Positions 1-7,339 of a stretch of 64,000 nt of DNA are shown here, piece after piece. The position numbers and the translations under genes were made by a program. Under the pieces are notes generated by a model, which was not told the DNA's origin, did not search any database, and saw nothing but the letters and a program-made list of their open reading frames with translations. Source of the stretch: Flavobacterium sp. 270 (GTDB lineage: Bacteria; Bacteroidota; Bacteroidia; Flavobacteriales; Flavobacteriaceae); contig NZ_SODM01000002.1 of assembly GCF_004368785.1 (NCBI RefSeq), forward strand, positions 186,001 to 250,000. The letters are read 5' to 3'. Numbering within the stretch: position 1 is the first letter of the stretch; every line of letters starts with the position of its first letter.

Positions 1-60
1 AATTAACGAAGGGTTGCTAAGGATTCATCGGGTCTAATCCCTCGTCCTTTCTTTATAACA
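1..60 (-). promoter_or_regulatory. SAM-I (S-box) riboswitch, 5' part, cut by window edge
   Basis: Read on the minus strand, this stretch contains GAGGGATTAGACCCGATGAA followed by TCCTTAGCAACCC. That matches the conserved SAM-I core (GAGGGA..GGCCC.AUGAAaCC..GCAACC), including the kink-turn/P2 side and the GCAACC segment. The 3' half of the aptamer and any expression platform lie beyond base 1, so the controlled gene is off the left edge. From family knowledge it should be a methionine-biosynthesis or methionine-transport gene that is switched off by SAM. Confidence 0.85.
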
Positions 61-88
61 TTTCAATACGTTTTTGAACTTAAAGGTG

Positions 89-120
89 CAAATTAACTAC
101 TATTTTCTTAAACAAACAAA
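89..120 (-). promoter_or_regulatory. Candidate promoter of the SAM-I unit
   Basis: On the minus strand a TTTG (117-120) lies 20 bases before TTAATTTG (89-96). This is close to the Bacteroidota consensus TTTG-N17-23-TAnnTTTG. The predicted start near base 82 falls about 20 bases before the riboswitch. The off-edge gene is therefore probably transcribed separately from the small ORF at 252-452. Confidence 0.45.
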
Positions 121-251
121 TTTTATCGAAACTGATTCTTTATTTCTTTAAACATCTTACAAAACAGAAACTCTTGTACGCAAAAAATTACCGAACGTAA
201 AGATCAGTAAAATTAAGCGGGATTTACCCTATTTGTACGACACTTTCGATT

Positions 252-452
252 TTAGATAAAAAGTGTTTCATTCTCTTTTGAATACATCAAAAACAATAAA
301 GAATTTGGTACTTTTTTCTCCGCTGTATCTGTTTCGGTTATGCCAAATCTTGGATGTGCCAATTCATTTGCTGGTGGCGGCGGGTTGTTTCTTTTTGTTC
401 TTCTGTTTTTCAAATTAGAAATTTTTTCTGCTAAGTAGTTTAATGTGCTCAT
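252..452 (-). CDS. Hypothetical small protein, 66 aa
   Basis: I do not recognise this protein. It has no signal peptide or membrane segment. Its middle is basic and proline-rich (NRRTKRNNPPPP at about residues 16-27), and its C-terminal part is more hydrophobic. The start codon follows the AT-rich spacer usual here (AAAATATC-ATG), identical in style to the metY start. It lies directly downstream of the terminator at 531-575 and the leader-like ORF at 601-696, so it may be the gene controlled by that attenuator. The 61-aa ORF before metY has the same position relative to its leader, but the two proteins are not obviously similar. It could be a non-functional ORF. Confidence 0.4.
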   Translation of the reverse strand: MSTLNYLAEKISNLKNRRTKRNNPPPPANELAHPRFGITETDTAEKKVPNSLLFLMYSKENETLFI

Positions 453-530
453 GATATTTTAAGTTTAAGTTAGTTCTCGTTTTATAATGATTATTATTTG
501 TTTATGTTTTTGTTACCTCAACCAAAAGGA

Positions 531-575
531 ATAAAAAAACCCTTTTGGATCACAATACCAAAAGGGTTTAAGTTT
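531..575 (-). terminator. Intrinsic terminator / candidate attenuator 1
   Basis: A perfect 12-bp stem (AAACCCTTTTGG at 537-548, complement at 558-569) is followed on the minus strand by seven Ts. The core arms CCCTTTTGG and CCAAAAGGG are the same as in the metY attenuator at 3953-3985. CTTTTAG at 592-598 (RNA CUAAAAG), just after the stop codon of the upstream leader ORF, can pair with the first arm. A further copy of the CCUUUUGG arm follows the hairpin (plus-strand CCAAAAGG at 522-529). Confidence 0.7.
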
Positions 576-600
576 TTTACAACTCTATATACTTTTAGTA

Positions 601-696
601 TCAACAGACGCGTACACAAATACGTGCGACGTTAAACATCTTGTTCATCTGTAGGGACTTATTCATCTGTGATTTATATATTTTTAATTCTTGCAT
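601..696 (-). CDS. Candidate leader peptide, 31 aa or shorter
   Basis: This short ORF ends in the codons RICVRVC-stop. In-frame ATGs at 696, 666 and 648 give 31, 21 or 15 residues. It lies between two terminator hairpins (705-742 upstream, 531-575 downstream). Two Cys codons fall within the last five sense codons, and the antiterminator-like CUAAAAG segment begins two bases after the stop. This is the geometry expected if ribosome stalling or release near the stop decides folding. I read it as a regulatory leader, not a functional protein. It is less Met/Cys-rich than the leaders at 4018-4095 and 7340-7408, so it is a weaker case. Confidence 0.45.
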   Translation of the reverse strand: MQELKIYKSQMNKSLQMNKMFNVARICVRVC

Positions 697-704
697 TTTC
701 TGTA

Positions 705-742
705 AATTTAAAAAGCCTCTCAAAAAAATCTTGGGAGGCTTT
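705..742 (-). terminator. Intrinsic terminator downstream of the metY-hom unit, or attenuator
   Basis: Arms AAGCCTCTCAA (713-723) and TTGGGAGGCTT (731-741) form an 11-bp stem with one mismatch. On the minus strand it is followed by TTTTTAAATTT. It could simply end the metY-hom transcript about 340 bases after the hom stop codon. It could also be the attenuator of the small ORF at 770-838, whose RNA segment UUGGGA (plus 784-789) is complementary to UCCCAA of the first arm. Confidence 0.6.
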
Positions 743-769
743 GCTATATTATATTATGTTTTTCAACAT

Positions 770-838
770 TTAAGCAATACCTATCCCAACGGTTTTAACC
801 GAAATGGCACAAAACATTTTGTAGACATTTAAATTCAT
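770..838 (-). CDS. Possible leader peptide, 22 aa
   Basis: This minus-strand ORF starts MNLNVYKMFCAIS and ends VGIGIA-stop, about 28 bases before the hairpin at 705-742. Its GTT-GGG-ATA codons carry the UUGGGA segment that could pair with the first terminator arm. Only one Met-Phe-Cys cluster is present, so the amino acid being sensed, if any, is unclear. Chance is a real alternative. Confidence 0.25.
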   Translation of the reverse strand: MNLNVYKMFCAISVKTVGIGIA

Positions 839-842
839 TTGA

Positions 843-1077
843 TTAGTAGCTTTTGGGTTTAACAAATATCGAATTATTTTTTCTATTACACAAATAATAA
901 TGAAGAATTTAATTACAAAAAACGTTAAAAAACAACCTTTTAACGTTAAAAAACATCTTACAAAAAATAAATCTTAACAGAAATAGGTTAAAACTTACAT
1001 TTTTCAAACTTTACTTTGCTTATATATCTCCACAAATCAGATTATCAAAGAACATTTCTTTCCTTTTTATGAAGGAT
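843..1077. other. Intergenic stretch with 21-bp-spaced direct repeat
   Basis: AACGTTAAAAAAC occurs at 921-933 and again at 942-954, exactly two helical turns apart. The second copy is centred on the palindrome TTAACGTTAA. Together with 749-842, which holds only the weak leader-like ORF, this fills the gap between hom and the tandem leader region. I see no other coding potential. Confidence 0.4.
863..894 (-). promoter_or_regulatory. Candidate minus-strand promoter
   Basis: TTTG (891-894) lies 20 bases before GATATTTG (863-870), one mismatch from TAnnTTTG. A start near 856 would give a short 5' end before the ORF at 770-838. Confidence 0.3.
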
Positions 1078-2166
1078 TTAAAGCCAGACCGCTTCTTTAT
1101 TTTTAATTTTTTCGGCTACTTTCAAAATATCAGTTATAATTCCTCTTGAAATTGCCTGTTTACATGCCGAAGCGCTTTTAATAACAATAGGAACATTGGC
1201 GTAAGATTGTGTATAAATTTCAAAAATCGTATCGGAACCTTTTAATTGTCCGATTGCAGAAGTTAAAGGTTCAGAAACCAATTTAACTTCCAGCGTATTT
1301 TTCTGAATATCAAATTCTCCAACATACCTTAAAACATGATCTTCGGCCTGCGTTATTTTGGTTATTTTAAAATATCGGTCTATTGCTTCTTTATTTAGGA
1401 TTCCGTTTTTTTCTAAATGTTCGTCTTTTATAAGTGAATTGATTTTTATGTCTGAAAGCTCAAAATCTTTTCCAATTTCTCTGGTTAGAATCAGCAGTTT
1501 TTTTGCGGTATCGTTTCCAGATAAATCTTCTTTAAATGTAGATCGCATCAATCCTAATAAACTGGCATCTTTGAGAACGGAAGAAAAAGAACTTTCTTCT
1601 GCAGCAAACCGATTGAAAACATAACTGAGATTGTCTGAGAAAACGCCTCTGATTTTTGTAATTTTTTCGCCCGAATAATACAAATCTCTTAAAGTCTGCA
1701 AAACCGGAATTCCAGTATCAACAGAGGTTTCATACAAAAACTCTTTGTCGTATTTTTTAAGATTTTCTCTTAGTTCTTTATAAAGTTCGATTGGCAGTGT
1801 ATTGGCTTTTTTGTTGACGGCTACAATATTAAATCCGTTTTGGATCAAGGTATTATAATGACCAATCAATTCGTCACTTGCCGTGGCATCGACTGCTATC
1901 AGGTTTTCAAATTCGTTTGCTTTGGCAAATTCAATAATATCTTCTACTTTAAAAGGTACTGCCAATTGCACAAAATTTGTTTCCCAGGCATATCCAACGC
2001 CTTCTTTCTCGAAAAAAGCAACTGTAGAATTGGTAATAATCGGAAAATGAAAATCGATGTTCTTGCTTTCCAGAAAAAAGTCTTGACTTTCTACAATCTG
2101 ATTGATCAAAGTACTTCCGATATTTCCAATTCCAAAAAGGATAATATTTATTTTAAGCTTCGACAT
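1078..2166 (-). CDS. hom: Homoserine dehydrogenase
   Basis: This protein reduces aspartate semialdehyde to homoserine with NAD(P)H, supplying the carbon skeleton for methionine and threonine. The 362 aa contain the Rossmann motif GIGNIG (residues 12-17), the VDATASDE segment (92-99), the NKKAN loop (118-122), and the signature EDLSGNDTAKKLLIL (213-227) with its catalytic Lys and Asp. The segments resemble the C-terminal half of ThrA (bifunctional aspartokinase-homoserine dehydrogenase). No kinase domain and no ACT domain are present, so it should be monofunctional and free of that type of feedback. It follows metY on the same strand, 186 bases downstream, which fits co-supply of homoserine to the methionine branch. 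Confidence 0.88.
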   Translation of the reverse strand: MSKLKINIILFGIGNIGSTLINQIVESQDFFLESKNIDFHFPIITNSTVAFFEKEGVGYAWETNFVQLAVPFKVEDIIEFAKANEFENLIAVDATASDELIGHYNTLIQNGFNIVAVNKKANTLPIELYKELRENLKKYDKEFLYETSVDTGIPVLQTLRDLYYSGEKITKIRGVFSDNLSYVFNRFAAEESSFSSVLKDASLLGLMRSTFKEDLSGNDTAKKLLILTREIGKDFELSDIKINSLIKDEHLEKNGILNKEAIDRYFKITKITQAEDHVLRYVGEFDIQKNTLEVKLVSEPLTSAIGQLKGSDTIFEIYTQSYANVPIVIKSASACKQAISRGIITDILKVAEKIKNKEAVWL

Positions 2167-2184
2167 AATTTTAAAATTTTATAA

Positions 2185-2253
2185 ACCATATAAGTGATAT
2201 AAGTTCATTAAAGAACAGAATTTGCTTAACTGAACTTATATTACTTATATGGT
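2185..2253. repeat. Intergenic inverted repeat (REP-like)
   Basis: Two 23-base arms (2185-2207 and 2231-2253) pair with one mismatch around a 23-base loop. The arms read ACCATATAAG..AAGTTCA. It lies between metY and hom and has no T-run. It looks like a dispersed intergenic palindrome, though it could also moderate readthrough or processing between the two genes. Confidence 0.7.
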
Positions 2254-2352
2254 GTAAATTATTTACTGTTTTATAGTTCTTTTTCATAAAAAATCACCTC
2301 TAGCATGATCACAAATGCTAAAGGCAATTTTTCAAACAAAAAACAAAAAAAC

Positions 2353-3657
2353 CTAATTTTTATTGATACTGTACTGAGATTCAGTTACGCTTGTAAAAAC
2401 CGTTTGCAAATCTGCAATCAAATCTTCGATATCTTCAATTCCCACAGAAAGACGAACCAGATCTTTAGAAACTCCGGTTTCTATTTGTTCGCTGTCTGTT
2501 AATTGCTGATGCGTCGTACTTGCCGGGTGAATAATTAATGATTTTGTGTCGCCAATATTGGCCAAAAGCGAGAAGAGTTTCGTTTCGTCAACCACTTTTT
2601 TGGCAGCATCAAAACCACCTTTTAATCCAAAAGTGATTACGCCGCTTTGTCCTTCCGGAAGATATTCTTTGGCTAAATCAAAATATTTATTTGATTTTAA
2701 ACCCGGATAATTTACCCAAACTACTTCTTCTTGTTTTTCTAACCATTCGGCCAAAGCCAAAGCATTTTCGCTGTGCTTTTTAATTCTTATTGGTAATGTT
2801 TCTAATCCCTGAATGATCTGAAACGCATTAAACGGACTCAAAGCGGAACCGAAATCACGTAAACCTTCGATTCTTGCTTTTGCAATAAACGCAGCGTTTC
2901 CTAATGCTTCATGATAAACCAAACCGTGATATCCGGCAGAAGGTTCTGTAAATTCAGGAAAATTTCCGTTGGACCAATCGAAGTTTCCGGCATCGATAAT
3001 TACACCTCCTAATGAAGTTCCGTTTCCAGAAATATATTTTGTTAGTGAATGAATTACAATATCGGCTCCGTATTTAATTGGGTTTAATAAATAAGGAGTC
3101 GCAACTGTATTATCTACTATAAATGGCACTTTGAAGGCTTTGGCTTCCGCTGAAATAGCTTTTAAATCCAATACATCTAATTTTGGATTCCCTAATGATT
3201 CTACAAAAAATGCTCTTGTGTTTTCTTTTGATGCTTTTGTGAAGTTTTTAGCATCAGACGGATCTACAAACGTTGTTGTAATTCCTAATCTTGGCAAAGT
3301 CACTTTTAATAAGTTATAAGTTCCTCCGTATAAACTGTTTGATGCTACAATATGATCACCAGCTTTTAGCAAAGTTAATAATGTGGTAGAAATTGCCGAT
3401 GCTCCAGATGCCGTAACAACAGCTCCGATTCCGCCTTCGAGCGCAGCTAACCGTTGTTCTAAAACATCGTTTGTTGGGTTATTTAATCTGGTGTAAATAA
3501 ATCCAGCTTCGGCAAGACCAAATAAATTGGCAGCGTGATCTGAATTGTTAAATACATAAGATGATGTCTGATAAATTGGCACCGCTCTGGTTCCTGCGTT
3601 TTTAGTAACATCGTGTCCTGCGTGTAATGCGTTTGTTGAAAATTTTTGTGTGCTCAT
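2353..3657 (-). CDS. metY: O-acetylhomoserine aminocarboxypropyltransferase (sulfhydrylase)
   Basis: This PLP enzyme makes homocysteine (or methionine with methanethiol) from O-acetylhomoserine and sulfide, in direct sulfhydrylation. The 434 aa match the long MetY length, not the roughly 390-aa cystathionine synthases. Visible motifs are YTRLNNPTNDVLE (55-67), the SGA turn (84-86), D182 in VDNTVATPY that contacts PLP, and the Schiff-base Lys near 207 in SLTKYISGNGT. The start ATG follows the usual AT-rich spacer. The gene lies downstream of a Met/Cys-rich leader, a terminator and a 61-aa ORF on the same strand, which fits control by methionine or cysteine supply. Confidence 0.93.
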   Translation of the reverse strand: MSTQKFSTNALHAGHDVTKNAGTRAVPIYQTSSYVFNNSDHAANLFGLAEAGFIYTRLNNPTNDVLEQRLAALEGGIGAVVTASGASAISTTLLTLLKAGDHIVASNSLYGGTYNLLKVTLPRLGITTTFVDPSDAKNFTKASKENTRAFFVESLGNPKLDVLDLKAISAEAKAFKVPFIVDNTVATPYLLNPIKYGADIVIHSLTKYISGNGTSLGGVIIDAGNFDWSNGNFPEFTEPSAGYHGLVYHEALGNAAFIAKARIEGLRDFGSALSPFNAFQIIQGLETLPIRIKKHSENALALAEWLEKQEEVVWVNYPGLKSNKYFDLAKEYLPEGQSGVITFGLKGGFDAAKKVVDETKLFSLLANIGDTKSLIIHPASTTHQQLTDSEQIETGVSKDLVRLSVGIEDIEDLIADLQTVFTSVTESQYSINKN

Positions 3658-3693
3658 GATTTTATATTTTTTATATTGTTAATAGTATATTGT

Positions 3694-3732
3694 TATTGAA
3701 TTTTGATATTGAATTTTGATATTGAATTTTGA
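3694..3732. repeat. Three perfect 13-bp tandem repeats
   Basis: TATTGAATTTTGA is repeated three times without a mismatch (3694-3706, 3707-3719, 3720-3732) in the 81-base gap between the 61-aa ORF and metY. The array ends about 37 bases before the metY start. It could be a slippage-prone spacer that alters translation of metY, or neutral. Confidence 0.85.
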
Positions 3733-3738
3733 ATCTGT

Positions 3739-3924
3739 TTAATTGAAAAGATCTTCTTCTTCCAGATCATATAACTGAGCCAATAATGATTTTTGACCTT
3801 TGAAATATTCTTCCTGCCGAAATTCTATGGCTTCTCTTGTTGGTTCTTCTGATTTATTATTTTTTTGAGAATCTGTTCTCAATAAGTACTGAAATGCAAT
3901 TGTGTTTATATCTAATGTTTTCAT
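3739..3924 (-). CDS. Hypothetical small acidic protein, 61 aa
   Basis: The family is not recognised. It is soluble and charged, with an acidic C-terminus (LYDLEEEDLFN) and a likely helical second half (residues 32-58). It has no signal peptide and no Cys. Its ATG follows the spacer TTATAAATC and lies 29 bases after the metY-unit terminator, so it is the first real ORF transcribed when the attenuator is open. It may be a small regulator or a spacer gene of the methionine unit. Its position mirrors the 66-aa ORF at 252-452. Confidence 0.55.
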   Translation of the reverse strand: MKTLDINTIAFQYLLRTDSQKNNKSEEPTREAIEFRQEEYFKGQKSLLAQLYDLEEEDLFN

Positions 3925-3952
3925 GATTTATAATTTTTAAAGTGTTGGAAAT

Positions 3953-3985
3953 AAAAAACCCTTTTGGCTGGCTTACCAAAAGGGC
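3953..3985 (-). terminator. metY attenuator (intrinsic terminator)
   Basis: On the minus strand, CCCTTTTGG (plus 3976-3984) pairs with CCAAAAGGG (plus 3959-3967), followed by TTTTTTATTT. An alternative partner for the first arm, CCAAAAG, lies in the last codons of the leader ORF (plus 4021-4027). If a ribosome stalls on the Met/Cys codons upstream, that segment is free to form an antiterminator. If the ribosome reaches the stop codon, it covers the segment and the terminator forms. Confidence 0.8.
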
Positions 3986-4017
3986 TTATAGTTTAACTAT
4001 AACAAAGATTTTATCTT

Positions 4018-4095
4018 TTACTTTTGGCAACAACAGAGTGGGGCGCATTTGCGCATCATACAACACATCATCATTTTGTCTGCTATTGTTTTCAT
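4018..4095 (-). CDS. Met/Cys-rich leader peptide of the metY unit, 25 aa
   Basis: The ORF begins MKTIADKMMMCCMMRK and ends PLCCCQK-stop. Twelve of 25 residues are Met or Cys, arranged as MMM-CC-MM and CCC. It lies between a candidate promoter (4151-4180) and the terminator at 3953-3985. The codons for C-Q-K include CCAAAAG, complementary to the first terminator arm. This is the pattern of transcription-attenuation leaders, with the coding run matching the product pathway (methionine, cysteine). The peptide itself probably has no function of its own. A Cys-rich metal-binding micropeptide is a less likely alternative. Confidence 0.8.
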   Translation of the reverse strand: MKTIADKMMMCCMMRKCAPLCCCQK

Positions 4096-4135
4096 ATTAT
4101 AAATTTTTAATTAGAATTCTTTATTTTTAAACTCG

Positions 4136-4153
4136 ACTAATTTGATAGAGTAA
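4136..4153 (+). promoter_or_regulatory. Candidate sulfur-regulon operator, copy 1
   Basis: ACTAATTTGATAGAGTAA matches the minus-strand sequence at 7503-7486 in 17 of 18 positions. It has a dyad core CTA-N6-TAG. Here it overlaps the predicted -7 box and start point of the metY leader promoter, which would suit a repressor. Confidence 0.55.
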
Positions 4154-4180
4154 ATATATAAACTATTTTTAGACTACCAA
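4151..4180 (-). promoter_or_regulatory. Candidate promoter of the metY unit
   Basis: On the minus strand TTGG (4177-4180) lies 18 bases before TATATTTA (4151-4158), near the consensus TTTG / TAnnTTTG. The predicted start is near 4145, about 50 bases before the leader ATG. Confidence 0.5.
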
Positions 4181-4255
4181 GCAGAAATATAAATTTTAAC
4201 ATTTAAAAAGTATTTCTCAACATAAATACTGCTGTAATCTTTTTAAAATCCGTGT

Positions 4256-4348
4256 AAATCCGTGTCTTCGCGATAGCGAATCTGCGTTGTCCGTGTTCTA
4301 ATTTTCAACGCTGATTATACGGATTCGCTATCGCGAAGACGCGGATTT
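4256..4348. repeat. Long inverted repeat (REP-like element)
   Basis: Arms 4256-4283 and 4321-4348 are 28 bases long with two mismatches and are GC-rich compared with the surroundings (core TCTTCGCGATAGCGAATC). A second, inner stem GCGTTG/CAACGC fits inside the loop. It fills most of the gap between the TonB receptor stop and the metY promoter, where two minus-strand units abut. It resembles the dispersed 'aaatccgtgt..gcgaatc' intergenic repeats of flavobacteria, and could act as a transcript end. Confidence 0.75.
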
Positions 4349-4375
4349 AAAAGGATTTCTATTTTTAATTGAGAA

Positions 4376-7222
4376 TTAAAATTTAAATCCTACACGTGCA
4401 AATGCAAATCTTCCGTTTAATCCGAATTGCGAAACGGCTCTTGAATACGCAAACTGATTGGCATTGCTTAAATCTGTACTCGGCGCCGGCGATAAAGTTG
4501 GCGTTGTATTGGTAAAAGCAGGCGTTGCAGGATTATTTCTGTCTGGATAAACGTCTCCTATATTATTAACCCCAAGTGTCAATCTAAAATGCTCGTTTAT
4601 TTGATATCCTAAAGACAAATCGGTAACCACTTTTGCGCTGTATTCAGGATGCTCGTATACAGAAGAAAATCCATCTAAATTAACATCTGTTGCTCCTGGG
4701 TCTGTTACTTTTCCGAAATAACTGTTTCTTAAATAAATATCCAGCTTTTTGATATTGAATGTTGTCGTTAAGTTTGCTTTTAATCTCGGAATTGCTTCTT
4801 CTAAATAAACGCGGCTTGATTCTGGAAAAAAGGAATACACAAATGGTTCTCCCCCCGCATTTACAATAGATTGAGGAACATTTAATGCGCCTACTCTTTT
4901 GGTTTCGTTGTAACTAATGGCGAAATCATTTCTGATGGTGAAGTCCTGAATTACATCGTATTTCTGCGAAATCACGACATCTATACCTTTTGTTTCAGAG
5001 TTGATTCCGTTGGTCCAGAATGAAGCTCTTTCTACACCTTTTAGGTCAAAAGCTTCCTGAAATAAAGTTAATGCTTCTGCTTGTTCCGGCGAAGTTGCGC
5101 CTGTAATCTGTGCGTCTGTTGGTCTTGAATATTGTCCTGTTAATACAATTCTGTCGTCGATTCTTGTGAAATAGGCATCTGTAGAAATCGTAATATTTGC
5201 ATCTGGAATTTTGAATGTAAATCCTGTACTGATACTTTTAGATTTTTCTGGTTTTAAATTTTCTACACCAATGCTTTTCGCTGCCTGAGAATCGTTTGTA
5301 AAATATCCTACTTGATAAGGCGAACCGTTGATAAACTGCGTTGAACTGGTTTCGAAATATTTTTGCTGCAATGATGGTGCTCTAAAACCTGTTTGTCCGG
5401 AAACTCTCCAATTGATAAAATCGTTCAATTTTAAAAGTGACGCCAATTTGAAAGTTACGGTATTTCCAAAATCAGAATAATTTTCAAAACGTGCTGCTCC
5501 GTTTAAAAGCCAGTTTTCTGTTGGGTTTAATTCTAAATCCACGTAAGCAGCAACACTTTTTCTGTCTTTTTCTTTAGCATCCGAAGGCTGAAATCCTGAG
5601 AATCCCTGCGCTCCTGCAGATCTTTTATTTCCAAAGAAATCTGTTACGATCAATGGTGATGTTGTTGGTAAAACCCCAGTAACCAAAGCTCCGTTTGTAT
5701 CGTATAAACCGTATGAAGCTTCTTCGCCAGCTTTAATCTGATAGTTTTCATATCTAAATTCTCCTCCAAAAGCTACGTTTAAACCTTGTAAAACATCGTA
5801 TTTTTTACTGAAATCTAAATTGGTTGTGCTTTGCAAAAACGAAACTTTTCCTGCATCAAAACTTGTAGCCGAATTGGTTCCTAATGTTGCATTGATAGTA
5901 TTGTTTACATCATATTGAAAAGAGTTTGTTCCTAAATTGGTGCTGATATCGGTATCAAAACCAAATAATTGTGTTGTAACGCCAACTGCTGCTGAAGCAT
6001 CCAAAATACCTGATTCAATTTCTGGTAAGAATCCATTTTCATACACTTGTGTGAAAGTTCCAGAACCGTTTGGCAATCTGTTGAAAGCATACGATTTTCC
6101 GTCACGATACGAAATTCCACCAAAAGAATATAATGCAGTACTTTCTGTAAGTGGATATTTTGCATTATAATAAACTTGCCCAGACGCCAATTCTGACTGG
6201 CCGACACTCATATTATAATCGCTTCTTTGCTGGCCTCTGTAATTAAGTTCGTTGTTGGTAACATCAAAATTCAGCGCCGTTTGCATTTGAGCAATTGTAC
6301 TTGCTCCGGCAATAGCAGTTTGCTGCGCTGGAGTAAAATAACCAACCTGAGGCGCATATTGCTTTAAACTATTCAGTATTTGTGCCGAATTTGGCGTATT
6401 ATTAATGTTGCCGAATAAGGAGTTTATCTGAACTCCGTTTTGTGCTGCTCTATTTTCGACCGCATTGTAAGCATTAAAAATGGCATTACTTCTAATTCCT
6501 GCACGGCTTGTTGCATCTCTGGTAACTGCGCTTCCGGTAACGTTTAAAAAACTTCCTGCTTTACCTAGAGAAGTTCCGTAGTTTAGGTTTACTTGTAAAG
6601 TTTCTCCGTCGCTTCCGCCTTCAAAATTATTAGAACCCGAAGACAAATTGGCTCCGTACTGCACGTCTCCCGAAAGGAAATTGGCATTTTTCTTTAATAC
6701 AATATTAATGACACCTGCAATGGCATCAGAACCATATTGTGCTGCCGCGCCGTCACGCAAAACTTCGATTCTCTCGATGGCAAATGACGGAATTGCATTT
6801 AAATCGGTTCCTACAGATCCTCTTCCCGGCGATCCGTTTATGTTTACCAGTGCGCTGGTGTGTCTTCGTTTCCCATTCACTAAAATTAAAACCTGATCTG
6901 GGCCTAAACCTCTTAATTGTGCCGGATCTACGTGGTCTGTTCCGTCGGCGGTAGAAGTTGGGTTACTGGTAAAAGACGGCGCCACATAATTTAGTATCTG
7001 AGTAACGCTTGTCGATGGCGCTCCTTTTGTAATTTCATTGATATTAAAAACATCAACCGGAACAGGAACATCTGTTTTTACACGGTTTTTACTTCTTGAT
7101 CCAACAATGGTCACTTCAGACAATTCATTGTTTTTTAAAGTATCTTGTTCTACTTTGTTTTCTTGTGCATACAGACCTGAAAATGTAAAAAGGCTTGCAA
7201 TAAGTACTAGGTTTTTTTTCAT
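4376..7222 (-). CDS. TonB-dependent outer membrane receptor under a Met/Cys leader
   Basis: This is a predicted outer-membrane active transporter energised by TonB. I start it at the ATG at 7222 (948 aa) because [20 protein letters not shown] is a clean signal peptide. The longer frame to 7288 runs back to the base of the terminator. A plug domain with [21 protein letters not shown] and [32 protein letters not shown] sequence is followed by a beta-barrel ending in aromatic FKF. No N-terminal carboxypeptidase-like domain is present and no SusD partner follows, so it is a siderophore/cofactor-type receptor, not a glycan one. Upstream lie a Cys/Met leader ORF and an attenuator. I infer a sulfur-containing or methionine-linked ligand, but the sequence does not identify it. 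Confidence 0.88.
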   Translation of the reverse strand: MKKNLVLIASLFTFSGLYAQENKVEQDTLKNNELSEVTIVGSRSKNRVKTDVPVPVDVFNINEITKGAPSTSVTQILNYVAPSFTSNPTSTADGTDHVDPAQLRGLGPDQVLILVNGKRRHTSALVNINGSPGRGSVGTDLNAIPSFAIERIEVLRDGAAAQYGSDAIAGVINIVLKKNANFLSGDVQYGANLSSGSNNFEGGSDGETLQVNLNYGTSLGKAGSFLNVTGSAVTRDATSRAGIRSNAIFNAYNAVENRAAQNGVQINSLFGNINNTPNSAQILNSLKQYAPQVGYFTPAQQTAIAGASTIAQMQTALNFDVTNNELNYRGQQRSDYNMSVGQSELASGQVYYNAKYPLTESTALYSFGGISYRDGKSYAFNRLPNGSGTFTQVYENGFLPEIESGILDASAAVGVTTQLFGFDTDISTNLGTNSFQYDVNNTINATLGTNSATSFDAGKVSFLQSTTNLDFSKKYDVLQGLNVAFGGEFRYENYQIKAGEEASYGLYDTNGALVTGVLPTTSPLIVTDFFGNKRSAGAQGFSGFQPSDAKEKDRKSVAAYVDLELNPTENWLLNGAARFENYSDFGNTVTFKLASLLKLNDFINWRVSGQTGFRAPSLQQKYFETSSTQFINGSPYQVGYFTNDSQAAKSIGVENLKPEKSKSISTGFTFKIPDANITISTDAYFTRIDDRIVLTGQYSRPTDAQITGATSPEQAEALTLFQEAFDLKGVERASFWTNGINSETKGIDVVISQKYDVIQDFTIRNDFAISYNETKRVGALNVPQSIVNAGGEPFVYSFFPESSRVYLEEAIPRLKANLTTTFNIKKLDIYLRNSYFGKVTDPGATDVNLDGFSSVYEHPEYSAKVVTDLSLGYQINEHFRLTLGVNNIGDVYPDRNNPATPAFTNTTPTLSPAPSTDLSNANQFAYSRAVSQFGLNGRFAFARVGFKF

Positions 7223-7280
7223 TACTTTTCTGATTTTAGTATTGTTTTTTTGTTTAAAAAGCTTGTGGTTAAAATATTGT

Positions 7281-7313
7281 AAAAACAAAAAACCTCTGCT
7301 GTAGGCAGAGGTT
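7281..7313 (-). terminator. Attenuator of the TonB receptor gene
   Basis: On the minus strand AACCTCTGC (plus 7305-7313) pairs with GCAGAGGTT (plus 7291-7299), a perfect 9-bp stem with a 5-base loop, followed by TTTTTTGTTTTT. The leader ORF contains GCAGAG (plus 7352-7357), complementary to CUCUGC in the first arm, so an antiterminator is possible. Confidence 0.8.
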
Positions 7314-7339
7314 CTATTTATATTTTTCTGAAAAAAAAT

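Noticed and set aside
4018..4095. Metallothionein-like micropeptide
   Set aside because: The Met/Cys runs could bind metal, but position before a terminator with a complementary segment in its last codons fits an attenuator better.
5932..6207. Minus-strand ORF inside the TonB receptor
   Set aside because: It is in another frame of a well-supported gene. The same holds for most short ORFs overlapping longer genes.
7223..7288. 22 extra N-terminal residues on the sulfur-regulated TonB receptor
   Set aside because: They precede a perfect signal peptide and abut the terminator stem.
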